A stretch of DNA of 64,000 nucleotides, from contig NZ_FCOJ02000027.1 of NCBI RefSeq assembly GCF_001545035.1, forward strand, positions 30,223-94,222. The letters are read 5' to 3'. A program made the translations under genes and the position numbers. A model generated the notes under the pieces. That model had not been told where the DNA came from. It searched no databases and saw only the letters and a list, made by a program, of their open reading frames with translations. Shown here piece after piece: positions 34,697-43,934 of the stretch (position 1 is the stretch's first letter; every line of letters starts with the position of its first letter). The DNA is from Caballeronia glebae (GTDB lineage Bacteria; Pseudomonadota; Gammaproteobacteria; Burkholderiales; Burkholderiaceae).

Positions 34697-36976
34697 ATGA
34701 GCGCATTCACGCGGCGCATCGTAACGGGACATGTTCTGATCGCGCTCGGCGTCTTCATCGGATGTGCGGCATGCGCGCTTTCCGTGATGGCCGCGCCGCT
34801 GACCGATGCGATGCAGAAGTTCGTCGCGCCGCAGCCGGCCTCCGGCGCGTCGGCCGCGTCCGCGCCTTCGCCCGCGAGTCAGGCCGAAATGGTGCGTTCG
34901 CTGAACAGCCTCATCGGCACGCTCGACAACGACGCGCAACGCAGCGCGCTCGTCACGCAACTGAAAGCCCTGCGCGACGCCACGCAGAAAGCCGCGCCCG
35001 CCGCGCCCGCGCCCGCCAATGCCGATCTGCTTGGCGCGATCGCATCGGGCATTGCATCGGTCGAAACGAATCTCAGCGCAGGACTCACGCCGCTGCGCTT
35101 CTGGTCGGCGCGCCGCAATGCGGCCGCGGGCGAATTGCAGGCCATGGTCACGGGCGCGAAAGGCGAATCGCTCGGCGCGATATTCACCGGCATGGCCGCG
35201 ACGCTCGCGGGATGGGGCCTGTGCGCGTTCGTGCTGATCGGCGTGCAGCGGCGCATTTTCGCGCGTTATGGCCGGGACGTCGCGCTCGCGCCGAATCCGA
35301 CGTCGGTCCAATTGCTCTCGTTCGCGCTGCGTCGGACCGGACCGTGGGTCGTCGCGTTCTTCGCGTTGCTGCTCTTCGTGCGCGCGACGCCCGATGCGCT
35401 CGGCCGCACGCTCGGGCTCGTCGTTGCTTATGCGATCGTCGCGGGTTCCATCTTCTCGTCGATCTGCATGATCGTGTTCTCGGTGTTCAGCACGGCGCAT
35501 CGGCGCGTGGCCGTGCAGCAATTGCTGACGCGCACGCTCTGGCCGCTCTTTGCGATCGGCGCATGCGGCGCGCTCGGCGACGCCACCGCCAACGCCGATG
35601 TCACGCGACAACTCGGACCCAATCTCGCGGGCGTCGTGTCGACTTTCGCGAGTCTCGCCGCGGCGTTGCTCGCCGGCTATTTCGCGCTGGCTTACCGGCG
35701 GCCCGTCACGCATCTGATCCGCAATCGCCCGTATGGGCGCAGGCGCGATCATCAGTTCGCAACGGAAGCACTCGATATCCTCGCGTCGCTCTGGCATATC
35801 CCGATACTGCTGATCGCGGTGGCGTCGGTGGTCGCGATCATCGACGGGCGCGGCGCGGAAGGCGACGTGCTGCGGCCGTCGCTGCTCAGCGCCGCGCTGC
35901 TCGTGCTCACCCTGTTCGTATCCGCGTTGCTGCTGCACCTGACGCGTCGGCGCGACACGCGCGCGCAACGCCGCGCACCGCATCTCTCGCGGCTGTTGCG
36001 CTTCGGATGCACGCTGCTCGTGCTGCTGATCTGGCTGGCGTATCTGCGCTTCGAGCTTGAGTTATGGAGCGGACCGATCGCGCGGCTCATCAGGCACGGC
36101 GCGATGACACCCGGCTTCAGACACGCGCTGATCGCGGTCGTCGCGACGGTGTTCGGCGCGTGGTTCATCTGGATCGTCCTCGACACCGTCATTCTCGAAG
36201 CGCTCGGCCCGAACAGTTCGCGCAACAAGGCGCTCAGTCCCGGCGTGCGCGCCCGCACGATGTTGCCGCTCGTGCGCAACGGAATCTTCGTGACGGTCGC
36301 GAGCCTCGCGGCCATCATCGCGTGCGCGAGTCTCGGCATCAATCTGACGCCGCTGCTCGCGGGTGCGGGCGTGATCGGCCTCGCGGTCGGCTTCGGCGCG
36401 AAGACGCTCGTCACCGATCTGATCACGGGACTTTTTATCATCGTCGAGGAGACGATCTCGGTCGGCGACTGGATCGACATCGACGGCGGACACGCGGGCA
36501 CCGTGATGGACCTGACGATCCGCACGGTGCGTCTGCGCGACGGGCAAGGCGCGGTTCACACCATTCCGTTCTCGCAGATCAAAATCGTGAAGAACCTGTC
36601 GCGCGATTTCGCGAACGCGGTGTTCGAAATCCGCGTGCCGTTCTCGGCGAAGCTGGACGACATCACGCGCATGATCAACGAGGTGGGCGCGGACATGATT
36701 GCCGACTTCCGCTTTCGCAACGAAATTCTCGGACCGGTCGATGTGTGGGGACTCGAACGCTTCGAGGCGAACTGTATCGTCGTGAAAGGGCAGATCAAGA
36801 CGAAGCCGCTAAAGCAATGGAGCGTGGCGCGCGCGTTCAACGCGCGGCTCAAACTCAAGATGGATGAAGCCGGCATCGAGATGCTATTGCCGCAGATGCA
36901 TATTCAGACGGAGACCCGGCGTGCAACGGACGGCGCCGTGCAGCCGGATCTTCGCGTGCTCAGGGAATCGCCCTGA
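34697..36976 (+). CDS. Large MscS-type mechanosensitive channel (YbiO-like)
   Basis: 759 residues. A signal-like N-terminus (about 1-30) is followed by a periplasmic Ala/Ser/Gln-rich region with helices, then several membrane helices, and the MscS core from about residue 540: LTPLLAGAGVIGLAVGFGAK is the pore helix TM3, followed by GLFIIVEETISVGDWIDI of the beta domain. It is a tension-gated safety valve in the inner membrane. The start at 34697 has CCGAGGGA upstream; the longer ORF from 34562 is rejected. It ends 1 nt from the convergent phosphoketolase gene, without an obvious terminator. Confidence 0.9.
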   Translation: MSAFTRRIVTGHVLIALGVFIGCAACALSVMAAPLTDAMQKFVAPQPASGASAASAPSPASQAEMVRSLNSLIGTLDNDAQRSALVTQLKALRDATQKAAPAAPAPANADLLGAIASGIASVETNLSAGLTPLRFWSARRNAAAGELQAMVTGAKGESLGAIFTGMAATLAGWGLCAFVLIGVQRRIFARYGRDVALAPNPTSVQLLSFALRRTGPWVVAFFALLLFVRATPDALGRTLGLVVAYAIVAGSIFSSICMIVFSVFSTAHRRVAVQQLLTRTLWPLFAIGACGALGDATANADVTRQLGPNLAGVVSTFASLAAALLAGYFALAYRRPVTHLIRNRPYGRRRDHQFATEALDILASLWHIPILLIAVASVVAIIDGRGAEGDVLRPSLLSAALLVLTLFVSALLLHLTRRRDTRAQRRAPHLSRLLRFGCTLLVLLIWLAYLRFELELWSGPIARLIRHGAMTPGFRHALIAVVATVFGAWFIWIVLDTVILEALGPNSSRNKALSPGVRARTMLPLVRNGIFVTVASLAAIIACASLGINLTPLLAGAGVIGLAVGFGAKTLVTDLITGLFIIVEETISVGDWIDIDGGHAGTVMDLTIRTVRLRDGQGAVHTIPFSQIKIVKNLSRDFANAVFEIRVPFSAKLDDITRMINEVGADMIADFRFRNEILGPVDVWGLERFEANCIVVKGQIKTKPLKQWSVARAFNARLKLKMDEAGIEMLLPQMHIQTETRRATDGAVQPDLRVLRESP

Positions 36977-36977
36977 A

Positions 36978-39374
36978 TCAGAACGGCCACACCCATTCCG
37001 CGATTTCCGGCTTGTCGGTGCCGTGCGTATGCGCGTAGTCGAGGTGGCCGATGATCGTGTTCTTCATGTCTTCCCTTAAATGCGCGGTCCTTGCCTGCAA
37101 GCGCGGCACGCGATCGAGCACGTCGATAACGAGATTGAACCGATCGACCTGATTGAGTATGGCCAGTTCGAGCGGCGTATTGATGTTGCCTTTTTCTTTA
37201 TAGCCTCGCACGTGCATGTTCTCGTGATTGCGGAACCGGTAGGCGAGCCTGTGGATCAGCCACGGATAGCCGTGAAAATTGAAGATCACGGGCTTGTCTA
37301 GCGTGAACAGGCTTTCGAAATTGCGCACGCTCGAACCATGCGGATGCTCGGTGTTGGGCTGCATCTTGAACAGGTCGACCACGTTCACGAAGCGCAGCTT
37401 CAATTCGGGCAGACGCTCCCGCAGAATCGCCGCGGCCGCCAGTGCTTCCTGCGTCGCGACATCGCCGCAAGAGGCGAGCACGACGTCGGGCTCGTCGTTC
37501 TCATCGGTGCTCGCGCGACGCCATACGCCCATGCCTTTCGCGCAATGCACGATCGCTTCGTCGATGGTCGTGAACTGCAGATGCTTCTGCTTGTCCGCGA
37601 CGATCACATTGATGCAGTCTGTCGAGCGCAGACATTGGTCGGCCACGACGAGCAGCGTGTTGGCATCGGGCGGCAGATACACGCGCGTGACCGATGGGCT
37701 CTTGTTGGTGACGAGATCGATGAAGCCCGGGTCCTGATGCGAGAAGCCGTTGTGATCCTGCCGCCACACGGTCGAAGAAAGCAGAATCGTTTCCGACGAC
37801 ACCGACGCGCGCCACGGCACATGGTTCTTGCAGATGTCGAGCCACTTTGCGTGCTGATTGAACATCGAATCGATAACATGCGCGAAAGCTTCGTAAGTGT
37901 GGAAGAAGCCATGTCGCCCTGAAAGCAGATAGCCTTCGAGCCAGCCGAGCAGCGTGTGCTCGGAGAGCATTTCCATCACGCGGCCGTCGCGTGACAGTTC
38001 GCCGCCGTCTTCGTCCTCGGGCAGAAGATCGGCCATCCAGACTTTCTTGCTGACTTCATAGATCGCCTGAAGGCGATTCGACGCCGTTTCGTCGGGGCCG
38101 AACACGCGAAACCGGTCCATGTTGCAACGCATTACGTCGCGCAGGAAAGCGCCGAGCGGGCGTGTGTTCTCATGCAGGATCTTGCCGGCCTGGCCGACAT
38201 CGACGGCATAGTCGCGGAAATCGGGCAGCTTGAGTTCCTTGCGCAGCACGCCGCCGTTCGTATGCGGATTCGCACTCATGCGTCGCGTGCCGACAGGTGC
38301 GATCGCGCGGATCTCTTCACGCAGGCGGCCGCTTTCGTCGAAAAGCTCTTCGGGCTTATAGCTTTGCATCCAGCGTTCGAGCACGGCGAGATTCGCGGGA
38401 TTGTTATGCACGTCGGAGAACGGCACTTGATGCGCGCGCCACGAGCCTTCGACCTTATGGCCGTTGATTTCCTTCGGGCCAGTCCAGCCTTTCGGCGTGC
38501 GCAAGACGATCATCGGCCAGCGCGGCCGTTCGACGTTCTTGCCGTTGCGCGCCTTGTCCCGGATTGCGCGGATCTCGGCGGTGGCGGCATCGAGCGTTTG
38601 CGCCATCTTCTGGTGCATCTCGGCGTGATCCGATCCCTCGACGAAATAAGGCCGATAACCATAGCCTACGAACAAGGCCTCAAGTTCGTCATGGCTGATG
38701 CGCGCGAGGATCGTCGGATTGGCGATCTTGTAGCCGTTCAGGTTCAGGATCGGCAGCACAGCGCCATCGCGCGCGGGATTGATGAACTTGTTCGAATGCC
38801 AGGCGGTGGCGAGCGGACCGGTTTCCGCTTCGCCATCGCCGACGACGCACGCGACGATCAACTCGGGATTGTCCAGCGCCGCGCCATAGGCGTGAGAAAG
38901 GCTATAGCCGAGTTCGCCGCCTTCATGAATCGATCCCGGCGTTTCGGGCGTTACATGCGAGCCGATATGCCCGGGAAAGGAAAACTGCTTGAAGAACTTC
39001 TGCATGCCTTCAGCGTCTTCGCTCTTGTCCGGATACACCTCCGAATACGTGCCTTCGAGATATGCGGGACCGAGCACGCCGGGCGCGCCGTGACCGGGGC
39101 CGGCCATGAAGATCACATCGAGATCGTCGCGCCTGATGACGCGGTTCAGATGCGCCCACACGAACGATAGCGCGGGGCTCGCGCCCCAGTGCCCAAGCAG
39201 GCGATGCTTCACGTGCTCGGCTTTCAGCGGTTCGCGCAACAGCGGGTTATCGGCGAGGAAGATCATGCCCGCCGAAAGATAGTTACACGCGCGCCACCAC
39301 GAATCGACGAGGCGAAGTTCTTCGCCTTCCAGCGCAGAAGAATGCGACACGCCATTCTTGGAATGCTTACTCAT
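36978..39374 (-). CDS. Phosphoketolase (xylulose-5-P/fructose-6-P)
   Basis: 798-residue thiamine-diphosphate enzyme that splits xylulose 5-phosphate (and usually fructose 6-phosphate) with phosphate into acetyl phosphate plus a shorter sugar phosphate. The TPP motif GDGEAETGPLATAWHSNKF, the N-terminal WWRACNYLSAGMIFL and GHWGASPALSF are family hallmarks. The length equals typical Xfp. The start at 39374 has AAAGGAGA upstream; the in-frame extension to 39692 is a shadow of the small gene at 39452. No ackA or pta is adjacent. Xpk versus Xfp specificity cannot be decided by eye. Confidence 0.96.
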   Translation of the reverse strand: MSKHSKNGVSHSSALEGEELRLVDSWWRACNYLSAGMIFLADNPLLREPLKAEHVKHRLLGHWGASPALSFVWAHLNRVIRRDDLDVIFMAGPGHGAPGVLGPAYLEGTYSEVYPDKSEDAEGMQKFFKQFSFPGHIGSHVTPETPGSIHEGGELGYSLSHAYGAALDNPELIVACVVGDGEAETGPLATAWHSNKFINPARDGAVLPILNLNGYKIANPTILARISHDELEALFVGYGYRPYFVEGSDHAEMHQKMAQTLDAATAEIRAIRDKARNGKNVERPRWPMIVLRTPKGWTGPKEINGHKVEGSWRAHQVPFSDVHNNPANLAVLERWMQSYKPEELFDESGRLREEIRAIAPVGTRRMSANPHTNGGVLRKELKLPDFRDYAVDVGQAGKILHENTRPLGAFLRDVMRCNMDRFRVFGPDETASNRLQAIYEVSKKVWMADLLPEDEDGGELSRDGRVMEMLSEHTLLGWLEGYLLSGRHGFFHTYEAFAHVIDSMFNQHAKWLDICKNHVPWRASVSSETILLSSTVWRQDHNGFSHQDPGFIDLVTNKSPSVTRVYLPPDANTLLVVADQCLRSTDCINVIVADKQKHLQFTTIDEAIVHCAKGMGVWRRASTDENDEPDVVLASCGDVATQEALAAAAILRERLPELKLRFVNVVDLFKMQPNTEHPHGSSVRNFESLFTLDKPVIFNFHGYPWLIHRLAYRFRNHENMHVRGYKEKGNINTPLELAILNQVDRFNLVIDVLDRVPRLQARTAHLREDMKNTIIGHLDYAHTHGTDKPEIAEWVWPF

Positions 39375-39451
39375 CACGACGTCTCCTTTCAATGAAGGTT
39401 CATCGGCAATTGCGGAAATGCGATAAGAAGAAGCAAACGCGGTCCTGCAAA

Positions 39452-39709
39452 TCAATACTTGATGTCGCGTGCTGCTTGCCGCCCATGCTGTTTCGTGTCG
39501 CGCTTGTCCTGACGGCAATGCGCGTTCGATTGCTGATTTGCGGCGCGGCAATCCTGTTTCGTATGGCGGGCGTGCTGACGCGTGTCCTGGCGGACGTCGC
39601 GTCCCGCGCGGCGTTGTTGTGCCTGTTCCGTGGCATAAGATGCATTTGGGGCGGCGCTGACGAGCATTGCCGTGGATAAGGCTATGAGCCATAGCTTGCG
39701 CGCAAGCAT
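39452..39709 (-). CDS. Small exported Arg/Gln/Asp-rich protein
   Basis: 85 residues: a clear signal peptide (MLARKLWLIALSTAMLVSAAP, cut near ASYA) and a 58-residue highly charged mature part rich in Arg, Gln, Asp and His with two cysteines, built of repeated RQD/RDxRQ/KQ-type units (RDVRQDTRQHARHTKQD). The ribosome site GGAG is well placed. It is 77 nt upstream of the phosphoketolase gene on the same strand, so co-transcription is possible. No domain recognised; small periplasmic proteins of this composition are often stress related, which is only a guess. Confidence 0.7.
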   Translation of the reverse strand: MLARKLWLIALSTAMLVSAAPNASYATEQAQQRRAGRDVRQDTRQHARHTKQDCRAANQQSNAHCRQDKRDTKQHGRQAARDIKY

Positions 39710-39954
39710 GATGTGATCTCCGAAGAGTGCGTCATCTGATTCGGGATGCTCTCCAAGATAGTTGCTGCGCGCACAATTGTGAAACTAGTCGAGCAATTCG
39801 AGCGATGCGTTTCGATTCGCTGCACAATCCGCCGATGCGATTCGCGAATCCCCGTTGCTTGATGGCGTCACTGCCATGAAACGGGCCGGCAAATGAATTA
39901 AAATGATTAAAGAACGCTGAATTTCATTCGACCGTAGCGTCATTCGGGCACTCG

Positions 39955-40401
39955 ATGACACGCCATATCAGAAGATATTGGGTCGCCGGCATCATGGCTT
40001 TTGTTGTCGGCAGCTTTGCATCGGCCAGCGAGCAAACTCGCATGATTACCATTCAGCGAGTGGCGGCGAATGTGCTGTTCTTTCCTCCTCCGGCCATTGT
40101 CTCGACCGAAGGCGCACATCGGGTCGGGCCTCGTCATCCGCGATATGTTTTCAAAGCTACGATAGACGCGCTCGATGCCGTCACGTTGTCGAAATACGAC
40201 AAGAAAGCTCATCCCGATCTGAGCCAGCTCGTGCGGGCTTATCCGTTGCCGCCGTCGCCGGATGCGATCCCCGTTCCGGTGCGCCCGCGCGACGACATCA
40301 CGGGCGACGAAGACGACTGGCATTTTTATGCCAACCCGCAACTCGGCGCAAATCACGAGCACGAAAAGGGCGTGACATTCTCGGTGCGGCACGACTTTTA
40401 A
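39955..40401 (+). CDS. Exported hypothetical protein
   Basis: 148 residues with an N-terminal hydrophobic signal (about 8-25, YWVAGIMAFVVGSFASASE). The mature part is Pro/Asp/His-rich near its end (DDITGDEDDWHFYANPQLG, then HEHEKGVTFSVRHDF) and finishes in VRHDF, an outer-membrane-like terminal Phe, though it is too short for a full barrel. Not recognised. It stands alone between the divergent small exported gene and the second porin. The start lacks a strong ribosome site. Confidence 0.55.
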   Translation: MTRHIRRYWVAGIMAFVVGSFASASEQTRMITIQRVAANVLFFPPPAIVSTEGAHRVGPRHPRYVFKATIDALDAVTLSKYDKKAHPDLSQLVRAYPLPPSPDAIPVPVRPRDDITGDEDDWHFYANPQLGANHEHEKGVTFSVRHDF

Positions 40402-40519
40402 GCGCTCGTTTGTCTGCGTGCTCGTGCGCGATATTTTTAGGTTGCCGGTTGTCGATTCGGTCGCATAAAGTGATGATGCACGCCGCGTCTTTCACCGACA
40501 TCGATGGAGCCCCAAGCAA

Positions 40520-41698
40520 ATGAACAAGTTGCTTATAACCGGTGCGACGACGATGATCACGCTCACCGGCGCGGCCCACGCGCAGAGCAGCGTGACGCTG
40601 TACGGCCTCATAGACGCGGGCATCACGTATTCGAACAATCAGATAGGCCCCACCGGCGGCGGGCACAGCAATTGGGAACTGAAGAGCGGCCCTGTCCAGT
40701 ACAGCCGCTGGGGTTTGCGCGGCGCGGAAGATCTGGGCGGCGGATTGAAAGCTATCTTCAATCTGGAAAGCGGCTTCAATCTGAACAACGGGCAATACAC
40801 CGTGAATAACCGCATCTTCAACCGACAGGCCTATGTCGGCTTGTCGAGCCGCGATTACGGTGTTATCACGTTCGGCCGTCAGACCGACGACATGGTCGAT
40901 TTCGTCGCGCCGCTTTCATTGACGGGCACGGAGTATGGCGGGACGCATTTCGCGCATCCATTCGACATCGATAACCTCAACGATTCGTTCCAGATCAATA
41001 ACGCCGTGAAGTATCAGAGTCCCGATTTCGCGGGATTCAAACTCGGCGCGTTATATGGCTTTTCCAATCAGGCCGGCGGCTTTTCGAACAATCGCGCGTA
41101 TAGCTTCGGCGTTTCCTATATGTGGGGGCCGCTTAATTTCGGCGCGGGCTTCCTGCAACTCAACAGCGACGCCGCGACGCCGGGACAACTCAATGCCAAC
41201 GGCGCCGTCACCGATACGACGGGATCGTCGCTACAAGGCGTGCTCACGACGACGGCCGTTCCGCTGGGCGCGCTGTCGAGCCGTCAGCAGACGTGGGGCG
41301 CGGGCGTGAGCTACGCGATCGGCCCGGCGGTGGCGGGACTCGTCTACACGCAGACGAATCTGACGGAGTTGTTCCAGACCGGCCTGAGCACGCATGTGCA
41401 GAACTTCGAGGGCAACGTGCGTTATACGCTGACGCCCGCCGTGGAGCTTTCCGCTGCGTACACGTATTCGCGCGCGAGCGGTCTCGCTGGCAGCGGCAAT
41501 CCGCACTGGAACCAGGTCAGCGCGATGGCTGGCTATAGCTTCTCGCGGCGCACCGACGTCTACATCCAGGGCGTGTGGCAAGGCGTGAGCGCCAGCAGCA
41601 ATTCGCCATTGGGCGTGGCATGGATCAACGGCCTCACGGCCCCATCGTCCACGAGCAATCAGGTCGAAGCGACGGTCGGCTTGCGGCATCGCTTCTGA
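40520..41698 (+). CDS. Outer-membrane porin (OmpC-like), second copy
   Basis: 392 residues: signal peptide (about 1-21, ending TGAAHA), first strand QSSVTLYGLIDAGITYSNN, WGLRGAEDLGGGLKAIFNLE and C-terminal GLRHRF with terminal Phe. Same family as the porin at 1091-2275 but clearly divergent in its loops. Ribosome site GGAG lies 10 nt upstream. Probably monocistronic; no terminator was identified in the 121-bp gap that follows. Confidence 0.92.
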   Translation: MNKLLITGATTMITLTGAAHAQSSVTLYGLIDAGITYSNNQIGPTGGGHSNWELKSGPVQYSRWGLRGAEDLGGGLKAIFNLESGFNLNNGQYTVNNRIFNRQAYVGLSSRDYGVITFGRQTDDMVDFVAPLSLTGTEYGGTHFAHPFDIDNLNDSFQINNAVKYQSPDFAGFKLGALYGFSNQAGGFSNNRAYSFGVSYMWGPLNFGAGFLQLNSDAATPGQLNANGAVTDTTGSSLQGVLTTTAVPLGALSSRQQTWGAGVSYAIGPAVAGLVYTQTNLTELFQTGLSTHVQNFEGNVRYTLTPAVELSAAYTYSRASGLAGSGNPHWNQVSAMAGYSFSRRTDVYIQGVWQGVSASSNSPLGVAWINGLTAPSSTSNQVEATVGLRHRF

Positions 41699-41819
41699 TC
41701 GCAGCCGGTCAACGCATGACTGTCTTTCGTGCAGTGTCCACGTAATAGGCAAGCGGCGACGTGTACGAGGTTTGCGATGGCCGGACGCCACGCGTGATAC
41801 ATCGAACGCGCCGGTGGCT

Positions 41820-42503
41820 TCAGGCGGCGGGACGCGCTTCGGTCTTGACTTCGAACGCGTGAGGCATCGGCAATGCGTCCGGCGGATGCCGATACTTGCG
41901 GCCCCATCCGGTCACGGGCGAGGCGTCTTCATTCGAGCAGAAGTTCTCGAACTCGCGCCACGTCTCTGCGTAATCGCCTTCGCGCGCGAGTTCGAACTGA
42001 CGCCCGTCCGTCGCGCACGATGCGAGATTCATGAACCGTTTCAAGATCGGCCGGCAAGCGTGGCTGATGTACGGGTCCGCTTCCTCTCTCGGCCACTCGT
42101 TCGCGGCTATGAGCATCTGACGCCACGCGAGAATTGTTTCGCGGCAGGCGGTGCATTGCGCGTCGCCCTGAATGAGCGCGCTCGCTTCGAGCACGGCGAT
42201 CGCGTGTTCCTCGAACCTCGAAAGCTTGATCCAGGCCGCGCGGGCGAGGGAGTCGGGCTTGCCGTGGTCGACTTCGATGAGCGCGCCGTCGATCTCCGAT
42301 GGCGGCTCTAACTTCATAACAATGCCTTCTTCATGCAGCATCACGCGCACGCCGAAATCCGCGACGAGCATCGCGAGACGGCAACCCCAGCGCATGCTCA
42401 TGTCGTGAAGCCACGCTTCGTCGGATGTTCGAAGCGCCGCGGCGATTTCCTCGCGCGCATCGGCGAGCCATCGGCTTTGCGCGACTCCGGCTATTCGACT
42501 CAT
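41820..42503 (-). CDS. Hypothetical cytoplasmic protein
   Basis: 227 residues, no signal or membrane segment, Trp- and Ala/Glu-rich, with five cysteines (CTACRE near 117-122 and CRPILKRFMNLASC near 151-164) that could bind metal. Codon use matches neighbours and a GAGATGACG ribosome site precedes ATG, so it is likely real. No family recognised. It lies 90 nt downstream of the sodA stop on the same strand and might be read through from the sodA operon. Confidence 0.6.
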   Translation of the reverse strand: MSRIAGVAQSRWLADAREEIAAALRTSDEAWLHDMSMRWGCRLAMLVADFGVRVMLHEEGIVMKLEPPSEIDGALIEVDHGKPDSLARAAWIKLSRFEEHAIAVLEASALIQGDAQCTACRETILAWRQMLIAANEWPREEADPYISHACRPILKRFMNLASCATDGRQFELAREGDYAETWREFENFCSNEDASPVTGWGRKYRHPPDALPMPHAFEVKTEARPAA

Positions 42504-42593
42504 GGCGTCATCTCGATGCGAGCGGAAGTGGCTAGCTTAACCCGCTCGGGCCGGCGCGTGCGTGCCAACGCGGTCGATGCGCGTCGCGTCCGA

Positions 42594-43226
42594 TCATCCC
42601 TGATCGCCGCGCGCCGCCGCGTATCGGCGCGCGACTTCCGGCCAGTGGATCACGTTGAAAAACGCTGCGATGTACTCCGGCCTGCGGTTCTCGTACTTCA
42701 AGTAATACGCGTGTTCCCACACGTCGAGGCCAAGAATCGGCGTATTGCCCGACGCGATGCCGGCCATCAACGGACTGTCCTGATTGCCTGTGCTTTCGAC
42801 GGCGAGCCTGCCTTGCGCGTCGACACCAAGCCACGCCCAGCCGCTGCCGAAGCGCGTGAGCGCGGCTTTCGTGAAGGCTTCCTTGAAGGCATCGAAGCCG
42901 CCGAGGTCTTTGTCGATCGCATCGGCGAGTGCGTCTTGCGGCTCGCCGCCGCCGTCGGGCGACATGATCGTCCAGAAGAGACTATGGTTCGCGTGACCGC
43001 CGCCGTTGTTGCGCACGGCCATGCGGATAGCCTCGGGCAGCGCGTCGATCTGCGCGATCAGCGTTTCGACCGGCACGTCCCGACGATCCGTTTTCTCCAG
43101 CGCCGCGTTCAGGTTGTTCACGTAAGTCTGGTGATGCTTCGTGTGATGAACTTCCATCGTGCGAGCGTCGATATTCGGTTCGAGCGCATCGAAGGCGTAG
43201 GGCAGGGGAGGCAAGGTGTAAGGCAT
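42594..43226 (-). CDS. sodA: Superoxide dismutase, Mn type
   Basis: 210-residue cytoplasmic Fe/Mn-family dismutase. Metal ligands are His27, His81, Asp168 and His172. Gly77 together with Gln149 in TGNQDSPL is the manganese-type second-sphere pattern, and MEVHHTKHHQTYVNNLN aligns with E. coli SodA. The start at 43226 matches the family N-terminus MPYTLPPLPY. It is downstream of a small gene with a near-consensus Fur box in front; expression when iron is scarce would suit a Mn enzyme. Confidence 0.93.
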   Translation of the reverse strand: MPYTLPPLPYAFDALEPNIDARTMEVHHTKHHQTYVNNLNAALEKTDRRDVPVETLIAQIDALPEAIRMAVRNNGGGHANHSLFWTIMSPDGGGEPQDALADAIDKDLGGFDAFKEAFTKAALTRFGSGWAWLGVDAQGRLAVESTGNQDSPLMAGIASGNTPILGLDVWEHAYYLKYENRRPEYIAAFFNVIHWPEVARRYAAARGDQG

Positions 43227-43257
43227 CGTCGTTCTCCTTTCGGATCGATGGATGGGT

Positions 43258-43749
43258 TCAGTGGCGCGCCGAACTCGCGCCGTGAAGCGCGGCGTCGGCG
43301 TCCGCGATCGCTCGCGTGATGAGCGGATGCGGTCCATGCCACGCGATATGGCGAATCAGCGCGACATACGTTTCGCGGCCATGACGCAAGGCGGCGTGCC
43401 GCAGCGATGCAGGCCGCGCGGCGTCGATGGACAACGCGGCGAGCGCTTCATGCGCGCGGCAGAGGACGAGGGCGGCCGCGTTCGGATCGCCTTGAGCGAC
43501 GCGAAGATCGGCGAGATTTAGATGCGAGACGACGAGCGCGGCGAGGCAATCGTCGGCGCGGCCCGCGGGCGGCGCGGCGATCAGACGGTGCGCGATCGCG
43601 AGCGCCCGTTCGTAACCGGCGAGCGCCAGCGTGGTTTGCCGGTCGCGCTCGGCGTTCACGGCTTGGCGCATCGCGGTTTCCCAGAGCGGCAGACTCGGGG
43701 CGTCCGAAGCCGGTTTATCGGCGGCGAAGTCTGCAATGTGCTGACGCAT
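43258..43749 (-). CDS. Small helical protein upstream of sodA in a Fur-controlled operon
   Basis: 163-residue, Ala-rich all-helical protein with TPR-like stretches (LALAGYERALAIAHRLI; VSHLNLADLRVAQGDPNAA). No signal peptide. The position is telling: in Pseudomonas aeruginosa a small gene of this kind lies between fumC and sodA in the Fur-regulated fagA-fumC-orfX-sodA operon, and this gene is probably its counterpart. The start at 43749 has AGGAG upstream. It ends 31 nt before the sodA start. Function unknown. Confidence 0.7.
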   Translation of the reverse strand: MRQHIADFAADKPASDAPSLPLWETAMRQAVNAERDRQTTLALAGYERALAIAHRLIAAPPAGRADDCLAALVVSHLNLADLRVAQGDPNAAALVLCRAHEALAALSIDAARPASLRHAALRHGRETYVALIRHIAWHGPHPLITRAIADADAALHGASSARH

Positions 43750-43812
43750 GGCGAGGGCTCCTGTTCCATCGCCCTTTGCGTCGACCGGATGCCTGCGTAC
43801 TCGGGATTCGTT

Positions 43813-43831
43813 AATGATAACCATTATCATT
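43813..43831. promoter_or_regulatory. Fur box of the sodA operon
   Basis: AATGATAACCATTATCATT has perfect 8-bp arms and matches the Fur consensus core (AATGATAATCATTATCATT) at 18 of 19 positions. It lies 64 nt upstream of the first gene of the sodA operon and about 100 bp before the divergent MFS gene, so it could affect both. Confidence 0.9.
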
Positions 43832-43934
43832 TAAACTTGCCAACCACGTTGCCGGCGCGGACATGCGGACTCGGTTAGCCTCTCGTACTTGGACATTCGT
43901 CGACAAAACAAGAAACGTGAGACGAGGAACGTCA

